Below are positions 11,934 through 23,980 of a stretch of 64,000 nucleotides of DNA, piece by piece. The stretch covers positions 134,062,545 through 134,126,544 of the forward strand of contig CM069433.1 of the NCBI GenBank assembly GCA_035610365.1, written 5' to 3'. The notes beneath the pieces are model-generated. The model worked only from the letters and a program-made list of their open reading frames with translations, had not been told where the DNA came from and ran no database searches. The stretch's first letter is position 1. Each line of letters begins with the position of its first letter. A program made the translations under genes and the position numbers. This DNA is from Aquatica leii (taxonomy: Eukaryota; Arthropoda; Insecta; Coleoptera; Lampyridae).

Positions 11934-14900
11934 TATTAATTGTCGTCATTGTTTAGACGGCAGTTTTAAATAAGAAACATTTGTTTTTGATCATCCAGAG
12001 TTTACTTCCTTAGATTTTTAATAACTCTTACCTTTACTGTCCTTTTCTCATAATATTATTTATTATTGAAATTTAGTTATTGAGTTGGTTAAATGTTTTA
12101 GATTATAACAACGTTTCATAAAACGCAAAATTTTATACATATATTTATTATAGTATTTTATAACGTTTCTTAGAAAAAAAGTTTTTTTAAAGTTGCTTAT
12201 AATAAAAAATAAACATGTTTTGTTAATTTTACGGTAACTTTATTAACATTGATCTTTCAGCAGATTAATTATTAATGTATGCAAAAATTGCTAAGTTCGT
12301 ATTGATCAATTTCTGTTCGAGTAAAAATTTATCAATGGATTTCTAAAAAATAAGTAAATCATATTTCAATTTTATTAGACTTGTTTTTTTGATACAAAAT
12401 TCAATTGCAAGCAAACGTCAGCGTAAGTTTTAACTATAAAAAACCAGACTCACAAAAAGTGTCAATTTAATTGAATGAACTTTACACAACAATTTTTATA
12501 AACAATAAAGAAAAAATAATGTTTTTAAAGCAAGGTTTGTAAATAAATCAATATCGTTATAATAATTAATACTTAAATCTATGTATTTTGAGAAATATAA
12601 TGAAACCAACTGACAACACCCGTGAAAATTCCTGTAATTATTTTTAAAAATTCTAAATTTACAAATAATTGTATTTATGTTAAAACCCAACTACTTGCGC
12701 CAGGTGCACCAAGCGTGTCCTTACAAAAATAAAATAAAAATCTTTTCAAAGTATATAATAAATGCATATAAACGTTAAAGTGTATATTAAAAAGTCAAAA
12801 AGCTGCTCGAAAATATTTTGTTTGAAGTATTTTCGACGCAAGCGTTTTTTGTTTATATTAAAGCAAATTTCGTGCATTTGACAGGTTCTGACTAAAACAA
12901 GACCTCATTATACAACCTTTTTGGCAGTAAACCGAGCTGCACTTTACTTCATTATCCGCTCTTGTCACTCAGCATGAACTCATATTTCATCTCTTAACGC
13001 CACATACAGGATATTTCTAAGATTCCCGTGAAACTGACTCTGATCATTCGCGCTTTATCTCTCTCTATATATTATTGTCACAACCAGATTTTTAAGTTGT
13101 TATAAAGTTGTAGTGACGTAGATTAGAAATGCACTGATTAAGTAGCATTTAACTATAGATTAAAATTTGTCATTTATATATTTATTATAAATAAAATAAA
13201 AGTTAAGTTCTATACAGACCCTATGTTTTCGTTAAACTTTATTAAATTATTAATGGTCGACACTTTACCGAGTTCGCTGTAGTCGTCGTATACCTGAATG
13301 GTCGCCCTTCTTCTCCATTAAATCTTAGTCCCCTATGTTTGTATTATGTCACTATACTACCAGGGTCTAAATCAGACTTACTATACTATTTATTACTACA
13401 GCTCGTCTGTCGTGAACACGTCCACCAAATATTCTAAGAACTTTATAAATTTAAATACCCTCAACAGTAAATCTATTATAAATCCCGAAATTTCATTCTA
13501 AATTTTAATACATACTTTTATTTATAGCCCTAGGTGCTTTCTACAAATCCGTCAAGAATAGACACGCAAAAGGGGAGTATAAAAAGAAACATCCCTTTAT
13601 CCCTCTTAAGTGCACACGATTTCACTGAAAGATTATTTATGTTGAATGCAAAATACTTCAATTCTTTTTTAAGGTTTTGTATTAAAAAAATACATTGATT
13701 TAAATCGTATTATCAATTTATTTTATATTTATCTTTATAATGTGAACTTTCTGCCTTTTTCAACGCATAAATGGCATTATTAAAAAATAAATGTTAAATA
13801 TTAAATTTTGTTTTTGTAAAGTGTATTTGCAGCCGTTTTGTATTGGTTGGTACTAATATTAGTTATTATTTAGAAAAAAAATTGTAAATTTATAAAACGG
13901 TAATAAAGGTTTAAGATAACATTTATAAACCTATACAATATATTTTCATAACCTTAACTTGGTATTATAAGTGACTTTTCTTATTTCAAGTTCTTTTCAG
14001 AATTGTTAACACATTTTCCACTAAATAAAAACAGTATTATTTTGTTTGTTTGTTTAAAGAACAATTATTTTGCGTTAATCGGATTTCGTGTGTTTTTGTT
14101 TGCTTTCATTTCTATAAGCTTATAGTCAATTTGATACACGGAAGCTACCTCGAAGGGAAATAGTAATAATACCAAACTGTAATTTCCTGTTTTATTTAGA
14201 AGTAACAGAGATGATATTGAAAGATAAATAATTAAACAACACAACTAACAGTAACAAAACGAGCAACAACCTAAAAAAAAGATATATGGCAGTGCAACAA
14301 AAATCTTTATGCAAAAACTCAAAAATGAATCCTGTAGACTGCAGAAATCGTCAATAATTATAATAATTGATAGTAGTTTTTATTTTTCTAGTAATGTTGA
14401 TAGCTTAAAATTGATGGGTAGCACCTTGATAAAGTACAATAATCACAGTCTATTATAATTAGACAAATAGAAGAAAACACGTATAAAGCTCTTAAATTTT
14501 AGTCAAATCACTCTTTTGATCGAAAATAACAATTAAAAAAATCCATCTTTAGGAACTAAAAACGATGTATATTTTTTTATTTGTTATCTTTGCAACTGGA
14601 ATTTGGTACTTACCTTTTTTTACAAAACAGAGCCAAAAACGTTTGAGACATTCTCTTCTATTAACAGTACGAAGTACGTGGCATACCGCTATAGTAGATA
14701 GAAAAATTATTAAATCAATTAACATTTCTACTTCAAAAAAAAGGTGATCCCAAAAATCAATCACAATCACAAATACTTATAGAACTTTTATAGAAACAGT
14801 TTAATTTTTCAAGTGTTTGGAAAGTTTTTGAAGCAATTTTTTATACCTGCAAGGCAATGTTTAACAAAAAAATTAGTAATGACAAGTTTTACTTGACATT

Positions 14901-15754
14901 ACGGAAAGTTTGATGTTCAGTTACCTTAATTAACACTTTAATAAAAATTAAGAGTATTACAGACTTATGGGAAATAACCCTGCCTGAAAAAAATCACTAC
15001 CAGCAATTCACCACTAACAATTCATCGCCAGCAATTCATTGTCATTAATTTTGTTTACATATGGTATATATCAAAGTTTAAATTTACTAAACACATAAAA
15101 TATGTGACTTAACAACATTGTATTTAAGACCTAGATTCTAAACTTATAAATTATGCGAGAATTATAATTCACATGGTAGATAATATCACAGATAAATAAG
15201 GTATACAGATAGCCAACCGCATGCATTAAATTGGACGGTACTTTTCTGGCAGCCAAATAAAATTAGTTTGGCGGCAACACACTTGTGAGATTAGCGCTGT
15301 AATAGCGCTACCCAAAGAATAGTCAGAAAATGATTGTAGAGATTTTGTAACTATGGTACATCTATTTGTTTGCAGATGGCTAAATATTTGTATGTATATC
15401 GTTATATTCTAATTATTGTGACAGTCTTATCTTATTTTTCGTTATCTTGTAATTCAGCATTTGTTTGTACAAGGAGCATGTACAATTGCTGGAAAGTGAA
15501 CACACGATTTTTTTACGCTTCTTATTTTATGATGACAAATACGCATTTTACCTAAGGTGCTTCAAGTTATAAAATTATAATTCTTACATAATTTAACAAG
15601 AATGTATATATAAATGATAATCAAATTAAATCTACGAAAGTTACACAAATGTCAAAAAATGTATAATTATATCGGAACAATTTGTTAATTTTTGAAAAAA
15701 TAATTTATTGTCATTAATTTACTATTAAAAACATTATAATAAGAAAACACGTAT
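11934..15754. other. AT-rich non-coding stretch
   Basis: No supported gene. At 15000-15040 the words CCAGCAATTCA, ACAATTCATCG and CCAGCAATTCATT form a short imperfect repeat. At about 15180-15218 lies a 35-bp block that recurs inverted at 23702-23740. Open frames at 14549-14770 and 15370-15555 show no family features. Confidence 0.4.
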
Positions 15755-16199
15755 TTAGCACATTTTCTCTTGATTCAATAAAGTTCTTATTTTTTCGATA
15801 TACAAGATTTCGTGAATTGTTGAGATGGTAATTTCCTGTTCAAATTATTCCACGCTATCACTTTCATTTTCAAAATTTTTTTCTAGAAGTTAATATACTA
15901 GATATGCAAATATCCATTACTTGCTTGTTGTTGGCCCAACTTTTTTTGATAAACTAAAAAACTACTATTGTGCTGAATTGTGTTCAGTATGTGCTATCTT
16001 GTGCCCTAAAAACAATTTCTTTTTTTCCTTATTTATTTTACGGAGACTATTAATCAAAAACTACTAGTGTGCTGAATTGTGCTCAGTATGTGTAAAATAA
16101 TTGTTATTTCTTTTTATATGTAGATTTTATGAAACAACAAATTATTTTTTTTCTTAATATAATAATATTTTATTTTTAGAATCAGAAAAAAAATTGGTT

Positions 16200-16540
16200 T
16201 CATACTTTTGAGTACCACCAAGCACGGTGTCGTGTATCACTAGTGTTACGCGTACCACAGTTTGGGAAATGTAAGATTTGTAGATACAGTCTTTGGATAC
16301 AGTACAAGTTATCCCTCTTGGTGATTCTCTTTACAAAATCCACTTTTCCTTTGTAGCTTTCTTTATGTTGGTGTTTCTGTAACACTTCCTCCTAAGTGCT
16401 TTTTTAAGGTGCATCTTTTTTCTTTATACTGCAAGTTGTAGCTTTCCTTTTGGGATCTCTTCACGTCTAAGAAAAGTAGATTTCTATTTTGCTCTTTTTC
16501 TATAGTAAGCTCGATTGCTCTGTGCAGTGCGTTGTTGTGG
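16200..16540 (-). pseudogene. Penelope-like element reverse transcriptase fragment
   Basis: The minus-strand translation contains AIELTIEKEQNRNLLFLDV, matching the F.IE.E.N..LPFLDV motif downstream of the catalytic centre in Penelope-like reverse transcriptases. After a frame change come basic stretches comparable with the following Y.KPT to NRA region. No catalytic YIDD block or GIY-YIG domain is present here. It is a short decayed fragment nested in the fold-back element, separate from the longer Penelope relic at 52.6-55.2 kb. Confidence 0.6.
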
Positions 16541-17539
16541 CCCAGAAATTGTTGGTTTCTAATAGATGCCATCATTAGGTTAAAAAAAAACATGCAGCTT
16601 TGCTTACAATAACTATAAAAAATTTGAACCAATATAGTCTCTGTACCTAGCATTATTGATGTTAAAATTTTTTAAAATAACACGACAAACTAAATCGTTT
16701 AGAATAGAGATTCGTAATATGTATTGCAAATTTCTGGCAAAAAATTTTGAACACATTAAGGCGAGGTTTCAGTCGATCTACAACTCCGGAACGCGCGTCG
16801 ATATTATTAATCACATTTTAGCAAGTACTCACAAATATTTACTTACTATTATAGTAATCTTTCAAGTCATCGATTTTAGAACAATTGACAATAAACGTGT
16901 TCTTAGAAGGAATTTTAGTTTTGTATACAGTTTTTAATAAAGCGAAACTTTTTGGTATATTATTACGCCAATTGGGGTTTTTGAACTTAAATGTTTGTAG
17001 TAAAAGTTTCGCTTCGTTTAAAAACTAAAGAACAAAATTAAATCTCCTTCTAGGAAAACATTTATTATTAATAATTCAGGGCTAATGACTTGGAAGATGA
17101 CCACAATATTTGTGGTCTAAAAAGCTATATGACAATTTAAGTTGTTCTGTTTCTGAGATTTCTAAGTAAATGTAACGGAACGACAGCAGAAAGTAAAAAA
17201 TATTGTCATTTTCATTAAATTCGTAAGCGTAAAAAATATATATAAATACAGGTTACTACAAAAATATTTATAAAAAAAATTACGCATTACAATTTTTACT
17301 TAGGTAACTTTACATTTATGATTAAATATTACTGCAGAAAACATGAATAAAGTATTGCAATTATTATTTTTTACTATTACAGACATGTAATCTTAAATGT
17401 ATACACGGATTGTTTTCAGTGTAGTACAATAAACAGTAAGATGTCATTTTTCATTTTGTATAAAACAAAAAGACAACGTTATCTACTATCATAATAATAA
17501 TTTTGCCGCCATGAACTCTGCAAATGGTGAAAAGATAGA

Positions 17540-17911
17540 AATTGTTTTTGCGGCACAAAATAGCACTTACTGAGCACTACTCAGCACAATAGTTACTTTT
17601 CATTTTATCGAAAAAGGCGAAGCTATGTATTATCGTAAAAACTTTTTTTTGTTCATAAAATCTGCAAATAAAAAGAAGAAACAATTGTTTTTACGGCACA
17701 AAGTAGTACATAATGGGCACAATTTCAGCACACTAGTTGTTTTTGATTTTATCGAAAAAAACGAGGCTATCTGTTTTCGTAAAAATTGATGGTTTTTTGT
17801 GAAAACAGTAAATGGAAAAAAGGAAATTGTTTTTGCGGCGCAAGATAGCACATACTGAACACAATTCAGCACAATAATATTTTTTAGTTTATCAAAAAAG
17901 GCGGGGCTAAC
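17540..17911 (-). repeat. Three tandem ~140-bp units (right array of the fold-back element)
   Basis: Each unit runs from ATTGTTTTTRCGGC through GCACA..TCAGCACA to TTTATCRAAAAA.GCGRGGCTA. The same words, inverted, make up the left array at 15930-16115. Confidence 0.8.
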
Positions 17912-18712
17912 TATACTGACATATTTTCAATGACGCTCTCCAAAATGTTTTCTGTGTTGTTGCATTATACACAAATTCGTGTACACGTTAACGAAATCTT
18001 TAAATGCCATATCGTTGATATCTGCTAAAGTTGCATATAAAGCTCAAAATAATTTTAACTGAGTAAGATAGTGGAAGAAAATCATCTTCATCCCAATCAA
18101 ATTTGACTCCTCTTTCTTGAAAATCATATTTCACAATGTCTGCTTTTTGAAAATAATTTATAATGGTTTGCTGTTTTACATTGATATTCCATATTTTGCT
18201 GAGATCTCTAATGGCGTCCAGTAAACTTATACTAGTGGTGTGCATGCCAATTATTTCTTTGGTAGACAATAAACAATCAAAGAAAAGTTTTGTGTCTTCT
18301 GCATTAAAAATATCGTCTTCAACGTACCCTCCACTTAAATTATGTAAGTTTTGAGAGTCGGATAACAATGTATTTTCCGTATTTTGCATCGATTGCACAT
18401 TATAAGTAGGTACAACAAAAAAAGTCAGCTGAATCCTGCTGTTCAATTAAAACTTAAAATAATTGAATACCGTTCTGCATGTATAGCTTTATGTTTACAT
18501 TGCAGTTATTCATTTATTCAAGTACATATTTTAACTGACCGACGTAACGTCACCTCATGTAAGCATCTACGTTATCTTCTAGTTGTTTTTAGCATTTTTA
18601 GTGTACTCGTGCAGTTCTTAGAATAAAAACGTTGTGATAACATTTGTTTTTGGTGTCAGTAAATTACTGAGAAAAAATGTATAGTTTTTAGAACTAAATT
18701 AAACATCATAAC

Positions 18713-21700
18713 TAGGTCTGACACATAACCAAAGTTAACCTTAATTGTCTAAAAAGTGATCATACTTTAACCTGAAAAGTTGACAAGCATGTGGTATCTT
18801 TATCGTGCCTTTTAGTCATTCATAAAAGTTAGTTCTACCGCGTGTCCTTAATGGTTAACTTATTCACAACAAATAGTTATTCCTAATAATACGCCAAATT
18901 GTAAACGTAATGGTTACTTTTTGTATAAGCTTAAAGTATAAAATATGGCGACCTATCTCGTTTCTTACCCACAGAGGTTGACTTTTGGATAACTTTTCAA
19001 TAGACAACTTTAATTGTTACTCAAAAGCCGTTTTAAAAAGTTAACTTGATGGTAACCATAAAAATTAACCTATTAACAGCTTTCAAGTATAAAATGAGAC
19101 TACTTGTTTTTTACTAACCCTATAAGTTAACTTTTCGATATCTTCTCAGAGAGTTCTAATTAATGTCTTGAAAATGTTATACAACTGACATCCTACAAAA
19201 TTAATTTAATGTTAATCCTAAAAATTAAGTTTTTAGTAGCCTTATAGTACAGAATGAGACTACATGTCTTTTTAGTAACCACATAAATGTTATTTTCGGT
19301 GAGTTTTATAATCAATGTCTATAAAAGTTGTGAAACAGACATTCTAAAAAGATGTTAATCCTAAAAATTAACCTTTTAGTAGAATGTGTTTGTGTAGAAT
19401 AAGACTGTATCGCGGAAAAACGTCCTCGGAAGAAAAATCACCCTAAACCAAAATTACTTTTCTATATTCTAATAGTTACCTCTTACTATTATTACGACTT
19501 ACAAGGAGGAACTAAGAAATGAATTTACCAATTGCGTTTCTGATTTTTGGTGATTCTCATGGCAAAAAAGTACCTTTATTTTGATTTTTTTGTGCATTAC
19601 CGCTTAGTTTTCAGATTATGAATTTTTAAAGAATTGATCAAAATCGTCAGAAGTTAGTTAGTCGCTCCGTAAGCTCTAATTACAACAAATTCAAGGGTAT
19701 GTTTTCTTAAATAGACAAACACTTATTTTAAAAATATTTAAAAGCACTGCAGATGGAACCTGCAGTCATTGTTTCGCTAATTATTTGTTGTAATTCTTCT
19801 AAGTATATAGGATCCGTAGTTGTATACGCTGAGACTAATTATCTTAGAAAAACTTGTATTTGAAAAAAGACATTTTAGTGGAGTTGTAAGTGTAATTGAT
19901 TATTATTAATTAGTGTTTGTAGGTTTAGTTACTGCTTACATTTATAATAAAAATCTAATTGGCTAACAATAAAACCCTTAGAAGTAAACTTTATTTAAGT
20001 TCCACCATTACCCTCGCACAACAGTTTTCTGGAATGTACTATTTTAATCCGATTATCGTCATAAACATTGTTCTTTTTTGTTTGTAGCCTAATGATTTTT
20101 TAAATTTAATTTCAACCTAAAAATTATTTTTTTTAAACAAACTTTTTTATAATTTGTAATGTAGATCGATACAAAATCGTATTGACAATAGTTCAAATTA
20201 TCGCCCTTAAATCGATAAAAAATATCAAATTTTTCTTCAAAGGCGTTTAGCAGGTTAAAGAGAAAGTATTAAAAAACGCGATGGCATCTTAATGTTGATT
20301 GTAAAAACTTTTTTTGTCGTTTTTGTTTCATCCGTTACGGTAAATGATTAATTTAAGGACTTGTTTTGCATTGCGGCTGTGTGTCAACTGAGCACCAAAC
20401 AATAGCCTTTATGGATAATCCCTGTGTCGGTCTCTTCGACCATTCAAGGTCTTTTTCTTAGATATTGCAGTTTTAACGGAAATTCCATTTAAAGAATCTC
20501 ATTCTGTCGATGCTGACAAAATTTTTTTAAAACAAATCGTTATTACTTTGAGCAGAGTTTAATATTCATTTCTGCTTTAACAAATCCGTTAAACAATTAC
20601 AATATAAACTTGGCCTCTTGATAGCAAATAAGAAAAATGAATTTTTCCAAACAGACATACCGAACAAGTTTTGTATTTAAGCTTCTTTAATATTGTGACT
20701 CATAAAGGAGCTATATGCGCATCAATATCCAATTTTAAAAACGTAATACAGGCAAATTTTAGTGTTTCTTATTAAAGGATAGTTTATTTGCGATAAACGG
20801 TAAAAAGTATTATTAATGTCGAAAGTGACAATACAATAATTGATCTAGTGCTTCAAATGAACTTTCTGGAATTAATTCAACAGTTTTTATTATGTAGCCA
20901 TCATTAAAAAAATTAAATTTCGTAAAAAATTGTAACTTAAGTTTTCATGTCGCAGTTAACAATAAGGATATGACATTTGTACTGATTATTCTCAACTTCT
21001 TATTTAACCTCTTAATTTAAGAAAATACATTTTTGAACTTTATTTTGGCCAAAAGTAATAACTAAACACAAAATAACTGTCTATAAACACTTATCTTTGC
21101 AGTTTTATAATTTTTACATATTACATTACAAAAAAAGTCTTTCACTACTAAATCAATAATAATTTTCAAAAAATACGTTTCTTTGTTTTACAACTGGACG
21201 AAAAGTAATATTACTCTAACATTTTATAGCTTACAAGACAGATGTAAATAAAAAAAATCAAAAAGACCATTTTTTTCTTATGTTTCCTATAGCGATAGCG
21301 CTCGAATTAATTCGAGCGTGCCTATTTTGGCCCATTTAGCGTAATAGAATTAACTCGAGCATGCACGTTACGGGGTTAATTTAAACTTAACAAAAATAGG
21401 TTTCAAGAATCATTGAATTAACATTAAACAAACGCCCACCGTTTGTAAAATTTAAAATTATGTTGTTGAAGTGGGAGAGAATGGGTATAGTAATTTAAAT
21501 AACCACCGGGTTCTTTTAAGACTAGTTTAAAATTGAACGTCGTTTTTTTACCTGCTAGACAATTGTTCAAGTTTTGTTGATGTGCGTGTTCTACAAGTCG
21601 AGTGTTAACTTCGTGTAATTGTGTTATACTAAAAGTTCCAGTTATAAAGGTAAAACATCTTTATACATATTTTTAACAGACACAAAAGAACACATAATTC

Positions 21701-22832
21701 ATAATTGCAGATGAACGGTCAGTATACAAAAAGACATAGAAACAGGCTTTCTCTAAATTTTACATGTTTGCCCTGATTTTAAAATACCCAGATTTTTTAC
21801 AATTTTCTAGATCGCTGGTAACCCTTTAAAAAATCAAATCAAATATAAATATTAGTGGATTAGTTAAGTATTTTTTCTAATTTCAGTTTCCGTAAAATGA
21901 ATAGTTTCCACAACTACAGAAATGGACGTTTTAGTGGCGACAAAGGTGTGGATTAGAAAATCAAGAAAAAGTGTGAAAGAGGGTTAAAGGCGATGACATT
22001 TATTTTAGATATTTTTAAATTTGTAAATAAATAATAAATATATATGTATTATATCGTATCGTATAAAATCTGTTTTTCAAGACTTGCACCTTTACTTTAA
22101 TGTGTTTTATTTTCAAATGTTAACTATAAGATATCCGTTAAGCAGCCATTAATCGTTGAGCAACTGAAAAAATAGTATTTTTTAAGCAGTTTTAAAATCC
22201 AACAATTATACATCTTGTACAGTTAACTTCAGGTTGATTCTTGAATAAGTGAAAAAATTGTATACTTATTTTAAACAGCTTTAAAATTAAATAGTAAAAT
22301 ACCCATTTAGATTAACTTTAAGTTATCCTAACGGGTTGAACGTTAAGCAAACATAAATTAGTATCTTTTAGGCAGTTTTAAATACCAACCATTAACAATC
22401 ACTTTCGATTAACTTTAGATTACCCTAACAGGTTGAACGTTGAGCAAACAAAAAATGGTATCTTTTTAGTAGTTCAAATTCAACTATGCACCGGGCATTT
22501 CGATTAACTTTAGGTTAGCCCAACAAGGTGACCAATGAATAACTAAAAAGAAGTATGTTTAGAGTAGGTTTAAAAGTGGACAATAAGTTTCCGTTTCGGT
22601 TAATTTCGGGTTATCCTAAAAGGTTGACCGTTGCATACACGCAAGGTCAGTATAAGAGTATCCTATGGAGGGATTAAGTGGGACATAGTTCACCATTGGG
22701 TGTACTTTTGGGTACTCTATGATCACATTTGCCAATCCAAAGCGGTTACCTTTATTACGACTTTTGGTTACTTTTGGCTGTGTGGGGTGGTATCGATATT
22801 CGATACACAAAATACTATATCACTCACCTCTA
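18713..22832. mobile_element. 4.1-kb hAT-like non-autonomous insertion
   Basis: The Tigger-family sequence is interrupted exactly here. ATCATAAC occurs on both sides (18705-18712 and 22833-22840), an 8-bp target duplication as made by hAT elements. The ends read TAGGTCTGACACAT and, on the other strand, TAGAGGTGAGTGATATAG. The second is a typical insect hAT terminus (TAGAGGTG.G.GATAT, followed by ATCGATA words); the first is divergent. No transposase is encoded. Near the right end is an array of ~97-bp units, and the left 700 bp has looser repeats around TTAATCCTAAAAATTAA. Confidence 0.55.
22305..22640 (+). repeat. Tandem array of ~97-bp units inside the hAT-like insertion
   Basis: GATTAACTTTARRTTA followed by CCTAACRGGTTGAACGTT recurs near 22311, 22409 and 22502, and a diverged copy (GGTTAATTTCGGGTTATCC) near 22598. 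Confidence 0.65.
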
Positions 22833-23141
22833 ATCATAACATCATTCTAACATCGTTTTTCATTTTTTTAATTTCACAGTGTCAATAAACTTAGGGCAGT
22901 AATAAATGTAAGATGTCCGTAATTTTCGATTTATTTGGCTCCAAATTTAAATATTTGAAATGTTGCATTAGAACAATACTTTTTGCTTGTATTGATGCTA
23001 TAACTTCACCTTTTAAATTAATCCGATACACGCTGTATGTATTCATGTATGTATTTACTCGTTTCTAATCAATAAAAAAAAACATTTGGTTATTGTTGTC
23101 AAAAGCCCCAAGTGTGATTCTATTAAGCGGCGTGCACTGTA

Positions 23142-23980
23142 TTTATTTAATATAGTTTAATTCCTTTATTGGTGTTTAATTTATTTCATTATCTCATTAT
23201 CTCATTATCTACTATATTGGTTTTCTTTTTAATAACATATTTTTTATATGTATACGTTGCCTACATTACAGCTTAATTATCAGTAAAAGAATGAATAAAA
23301 TATATAAATTATTCAATGATTCTATTTTTTTGTAAACTTTACATTTTTTATATTTGATTATTGGTAGTCAGCAAAATTTAACAGTTTCAAATTTCTGTTG
23401 TTCTGAGTCAACGATTCAGCTGATATCTAACCGACATTAAAGTAACCGTACATAAACATTATTAGTCACAAGTCCGTAAAAGTTTTAAGATAATTTCTTC
23501 GAATTTTATTACGTCACTACTACAAGTACACCATCTGTCAAAGGAAAGACAATTTATTTCAAAGTTATGATAATTATTTTATCTGCTACTCAAAACAATT
23601 TTTCTTACTTTGCCATCTGTTGTTAATTTTTCGTACGTTACAAATATTATAGTTAACTAACATTTTTGTATCCGTACTAACTGCCAAAACAATCATATAC
23701 GTTGGCTATCTGTATACCTTATTTATCTGTGATAATATTTAAATATTACTTTTTTCTGAACATGTTTACAATATGAATGTTTGCTATAACATCTACAGTA
23801 GCTTGCGTCTTAACTTGCGTCAGTACATCTTTGTAGATATGAGAATTGGCTTCTAGCAAATGTGTGATCGGCCATTGGATCATTGGCAATAAGAGGTTTT
23901 AGTGTGTCGATATAGATGTGTTGAATTGTGAATGTGATTTCTTAATTCTAAACAAATCGCCATTTATGGTGTTTTCTAAA
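23142..23980. other. Non-coding stretch with a dispersed inverted word
   Basis: No gene is visible. TCATTATC is repeated three times near 23190. The block GTTGGCTATCTGTATACC at 23702 is the inverse of the block at 15180-15218. Confidence 0.4.

Larger units (their letters stand above)
15930..17911. mobile_element. Fold-back element with inverted arrays of ~140-bp units
   Basis: The left end GTTGGCCCAACTTTTTTTGA mirrors the right end TCAAAAAAGGCGGGGCTAAC. The inner 75 bp match closely, sharing GTGCTGAATTGTGTTCAGTA and its complement. The left side carries about two units (15930-16025, 16050-16115) and the right side three inverted units (17540-17625, 17688-17772, 17823-17911). It interrupts the Tigger transposase relic. 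The interior holds a Penelope-type fragment. No target duplication could be read with confidence. Confidence 0.7.
15755..18446 (-). pseudogene. Tigger/pogo transposase, C-terminal half, split by an insertion
   Basis: On the minus strand from 18446 the translation contains FFVVPTYNVQSMQ, a degraded form of the FLPPNTTSxLQPxDQG block of Tigger/CENP-B-type DDE enzymes. It continues with LLDAIRDLSKIWNINVKQQT and INYFQKADIV, matching the AW..V...TI.NCF.KAGF block, then a Trp/Asp-rich stretch. After a frame change come DFVNVYTNLCI and ILESVIENMSV, which reach 17912. The coding sense resumes at 15925 with FENESDSVE and EITISTIHEIL and ends at a stop at 15757-15755, so the 2-kb element between them is an insertion. 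The N-terminal half, including the DNA-binding domain and first catalytic Asp, is not present. Confidence 0.7.
15755..23139 (-). mobile_element. Relic of the autonomous Tigger/pogo element, broken by two insertions
   Basis: The right end, CTATTAAGCGGCGTGCACTG at 23120-23139 followed by TA, is the family's terminal repeat. The blocks at 18480-18712 and 22841-23139 align with both halves of the MITE copies. Inside the left part is the minus-strand transposase relic that the MITEs lack, so this copy represents their parent. A fold-back element (15930-17911) splits the transposase C-terminus and a hAT-like insertion (18713-22832) splits the 5' flank. The left terminal repeat was not located. Confidence 0.65.

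Noticed and set aside
13077..13270. Possible solo LTR beginning TGTCACAACC with AATAAA-like signals
   Set aside because: No second copy, no clear TG...CA ends and no target duplication, so this is only an impression.
15180..15240. Left terminal repeat of the Tigger parent element
   Set aside because: The similarity to the family end is poor beyond ATACAG and AACCGC, and the same block recurs at 23702 outside the element.
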